A stretch of DNA of 64,000 nucleotides from CAZLLE01 sp964560425 (GTDB taxonomy: Bacteria; Campylobacterota; Campylobacteria; Campylobacterales; QNZT01). How positions within the stretch are numbered: the stretch's first letter is position 1; each line of letters begins with the position of its first letter. This document shows, in pieces, positions 62,608-64,000 of the stretch. Both the position numbers and the translations under genes were made by a program. The stretch lies in assembly GCA_964560425.1 (NCBI GenBank), contig CAZLLE010000033.1, positions 30,726 through 94,725 of the forward strand. The letters run 5' to 3'. The notes beneath the pieces were generated by a model. The model saw nothing but the letters and a program-made list of their open reading frames with translations, did not search any database and was not told the DNA's origin.

Positions 62608-63828
62608 TTAAGTATCCAAACCTATAACAAAAATATTTTGCCCGTTCTTATAATAGTAAGAAAATTGATATTGGTGAAGATCTAATATAGACTTAACAAT
62701 ATATAGTCCTAATCCAAATCCATCACTCTTTTTTTGCTCTTGAGAAAATGGTTCAGTATAATAGGAAAGAGCCATTTTAAGAGGTTCTCCATCAGAGCAT
62801 ATTTTAATTTCATCTTTAGCAGCACGAATAAAAACTTCACTAGAAGGACTAAACTTGACACCATTATCAAATAGATTTTTTAATACAATAGTAAAGAGAG
62901 AGGAGTCAGCAAAAATCTTAAAATCTTCAAACTCACTCTTTACTCCATGAGTATCAGTAAGAAGTAACCCTCTTGCCTCATCTACCATGCTTTGTAAGCT
63001 AACAGACTCTTTTTTAAGCTCCACAGCACTAGAAGTTAGCTTCTCTACTTGTGCTAATTGAGTGATAATATCATTCATTCTTTCAAATGCACGAATCAAG
63101 ATATCCCGATCAAACTCATTTTCAAGTGTTTCAGCAACAATACGACCTTTTGTAATTGGGGTTTTTAGCTCATGCATCATATTACGCATAAAAAGATTTT
63201 TTGATCGTATTAGATGATTAATAGATAAAATAGCCTTATCAAAGCTCATAGCAATTCGCCCGATTTCATCATTTGCATACTGTTCTATCTCTATATTTAA
63301 ATCACCATTAGCAAACTGTTCTACTTGTTCATGCAGTCTACGAAGAGGAATTAATTTTCGTCTTAAAGAGATATATATAAAACTTAAAATTGTAGTAATT
63401 AATCCAACTAATAAAAGTGCAATCTCTTGATGATATTTTCTCGGTTTTAGATCTTGAAGCATCAAGTTATATCCAAAATTTTGAACATAAATATACTTTC
63501 TACCATTTTCCATAAAAATTCTTACACGCCCCATTGCAGTCTTTTTGACATACAAAAGATTAGAGTTATTTACAATTTGAAGTCTTCTTTCCCTTGTATC
63601 TACAGGCTTTACATCAAAATTTTCATAAAGTTTGGCAAGTTGTCTATCTGTAGGAAAAAATTGCAAACCTGCCAAAAAAGCATCTGCAATAAGAGTATAA
63701 CGATGCTCCTCATCAATTTCATGACGCTCTCTATCACTTTGTATAAAAATAACAGAGCTTAATACAACAGCCAAAAAAGCAAAAATAAAAATTGTATTAA
63801 TAAATGCTAATATAGATATATTTTTCAG
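62608..63828 (-). CDS. Membrane sensor histidine kinase
   Basis: About 406 residues: N-terminal membrane helix (KNISILAFINTIFIFAFLAVVLSSVIFI), a short periplasmic domain, second helix near 150-170, HAMP, the phospho-acceptor box MMHELKTPITKGR (H box), and a HATPase domain with NGVKF (N box), DGFGLGLYIVKSI (G box). An in-frame TTG at 63774 would lose the first helix. The likely start is CTG at 63828, whose TGA-overlap (CTGA) with the response-regulator stop mimics the usual ATGA coupling; no ATG, GTG or TTG lies further up in frame. Confidence 0.85.
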   Translation of the reverse strand: MKNISILAFINTIFIFAFLAVVLSSVIFIQSDRERHEIDEEHRYTLIADAFLAGLQFFPTDRQLAKLYENFDVKPVDTRERRLQIVNNSNLLYVKKTAMGRVRIFMENGRKYIYVQNFGYNLMLQDLKPRKYHQEIALLLVGLITTILSFIYISLRRKLIPLRRLHEQVEQFANGDLNIEIEQYANDEIGRIAMSFDKAILSINHLIRSKNLFMRNMMHELKTPITKGRIVAETLENEFDRDILIRAFERMNDIITQLAQVEKLTSSAVELKKESVSLQSMVDEARGLLLTDTHGVKSEFEDFKIFADSSLFTIVLKNLFDNGVKFSPSSEVFIRAAKDEIKICSDGEPLKMALSYYTEPFSQEQKKSDGFGLGLYIVKSILDLHQYQFSYYYKNGQNIFVIGLDT

Positions 63829-64000
63829 GGTGTTAATAATTGATATCCGACACCCCTTGCAGATTTAATATAAGTAAAGTCTGGATCAATTTTTGCCAAT
63901 TTAGCTCTCAATCTAGATATCATAACATCAATATTTTGTTCACTAACATCATCGCTAATATTATCACTCTCATAGATAAAATCCATCCGTGAAACTACAC
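63825..64000 (-). CDS. Response regulator, OmpR family, C-terminal part
   Basis: Partial: the 58 visible codons end ...DPDFTYIKSARGVGYQLLTP, the winged-helix DNA-binding domain of OmpR/PhoB regulators (VSRMDFIYESDN, then SRLRAKLAKID). The receiver domain and start lie beyond the window end. It is the partner of the histidine kinase that follows with 4-base overlap. Confidence 0.93.
   Translation of the reverse strand, partial: VVSRMDFIYESDNISDDVSEQNIDVMISRLRAKLAKIDPDFTYIKSARGVGYQLLTP

Overview
The window is AT-rich, gene-dense bacterial chromosome. It carries no rRNA, tRNA, CRISPR array or insertion sequence that I can recognise. Gene content points to a motile, probably marine member of Campylobacterota (former Epsilonproteobacteria). 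The clues are split b and b' ATP synthase subunits directly downstream of parA-parB, a futalosine-pathway menaquinone gene (mqnD), the order recA-eno-small coiled coil-AMIN protein, tandem flagellins without the usual TLR5 motif, and a Campylobacter-type legionaminic acid and Maf flagellin glycosylation block. I cannot fix the genus from sequence alone.

Layout. 1-10582 (minus strand) is housekeeping: rplU, obgE, proB, fmt, birA, parA, parB and the F1Fo operon atpF'-atpF-atpH-atpA-atpG-atpD, with atpD cut by the window edge. rpmA, normally between rplU and obgE, is missing. 10643-11674 holds ridA and a small outer-membrane barrel. 11727-20184 (minus) is a tightly packed operon for the compatible solute glucosylglycerate: GalU, a GH13 phosphorylase, a glucosyl-3-phosphoglycerate synthase-like transferase, glycerate kinase and an HAD phosphatase, followed upstream by pgi, dapE and a lipoprotein. 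Together these can make glucosylglycerate from UDP-glucose and 3-phosphoglycerate, break it by phosphorolysis and return both halves to central metabolism.

20246-23308 has an unrecognised AAA ATPase and membrane-protein pair and a secreted repeat protein. 23643-34162 holds a flavoprotein, fliQ, mqnD, recA, eno, division-related small genes, a cation/proton antiporter broken by one in-frame TAG, bioB and topA. 34417-49654 is a flagellar island: two long flagellin genes, each with a sigma-28 type promoter and a CsrA-type AGGA-loop hairpin in its leader, a HEPN-MNT toxin-antitoxin pair between them, Maf, seven legionaminic acid genes and fliD. 49683-54952 encodes an HD-GYP protein, a lectin-hydrolase lipoprotein and a GGDEF-EAL protein. 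55134-60225 has uppP, a DedA protein, znuACB and an anion symporter. 60321-64000 has a porin, a CAP-domain protein and a two-component system cut by the window end.

The most interesting points are the glucosylglycerate cycle, the paired flagellin leaders with CsrA-like hairpins, the toxin-antitoxin pair lodged between the flagellin repeats, the uncharacterised AAA/membrane pair, and the lectin-hydrolase fusion.
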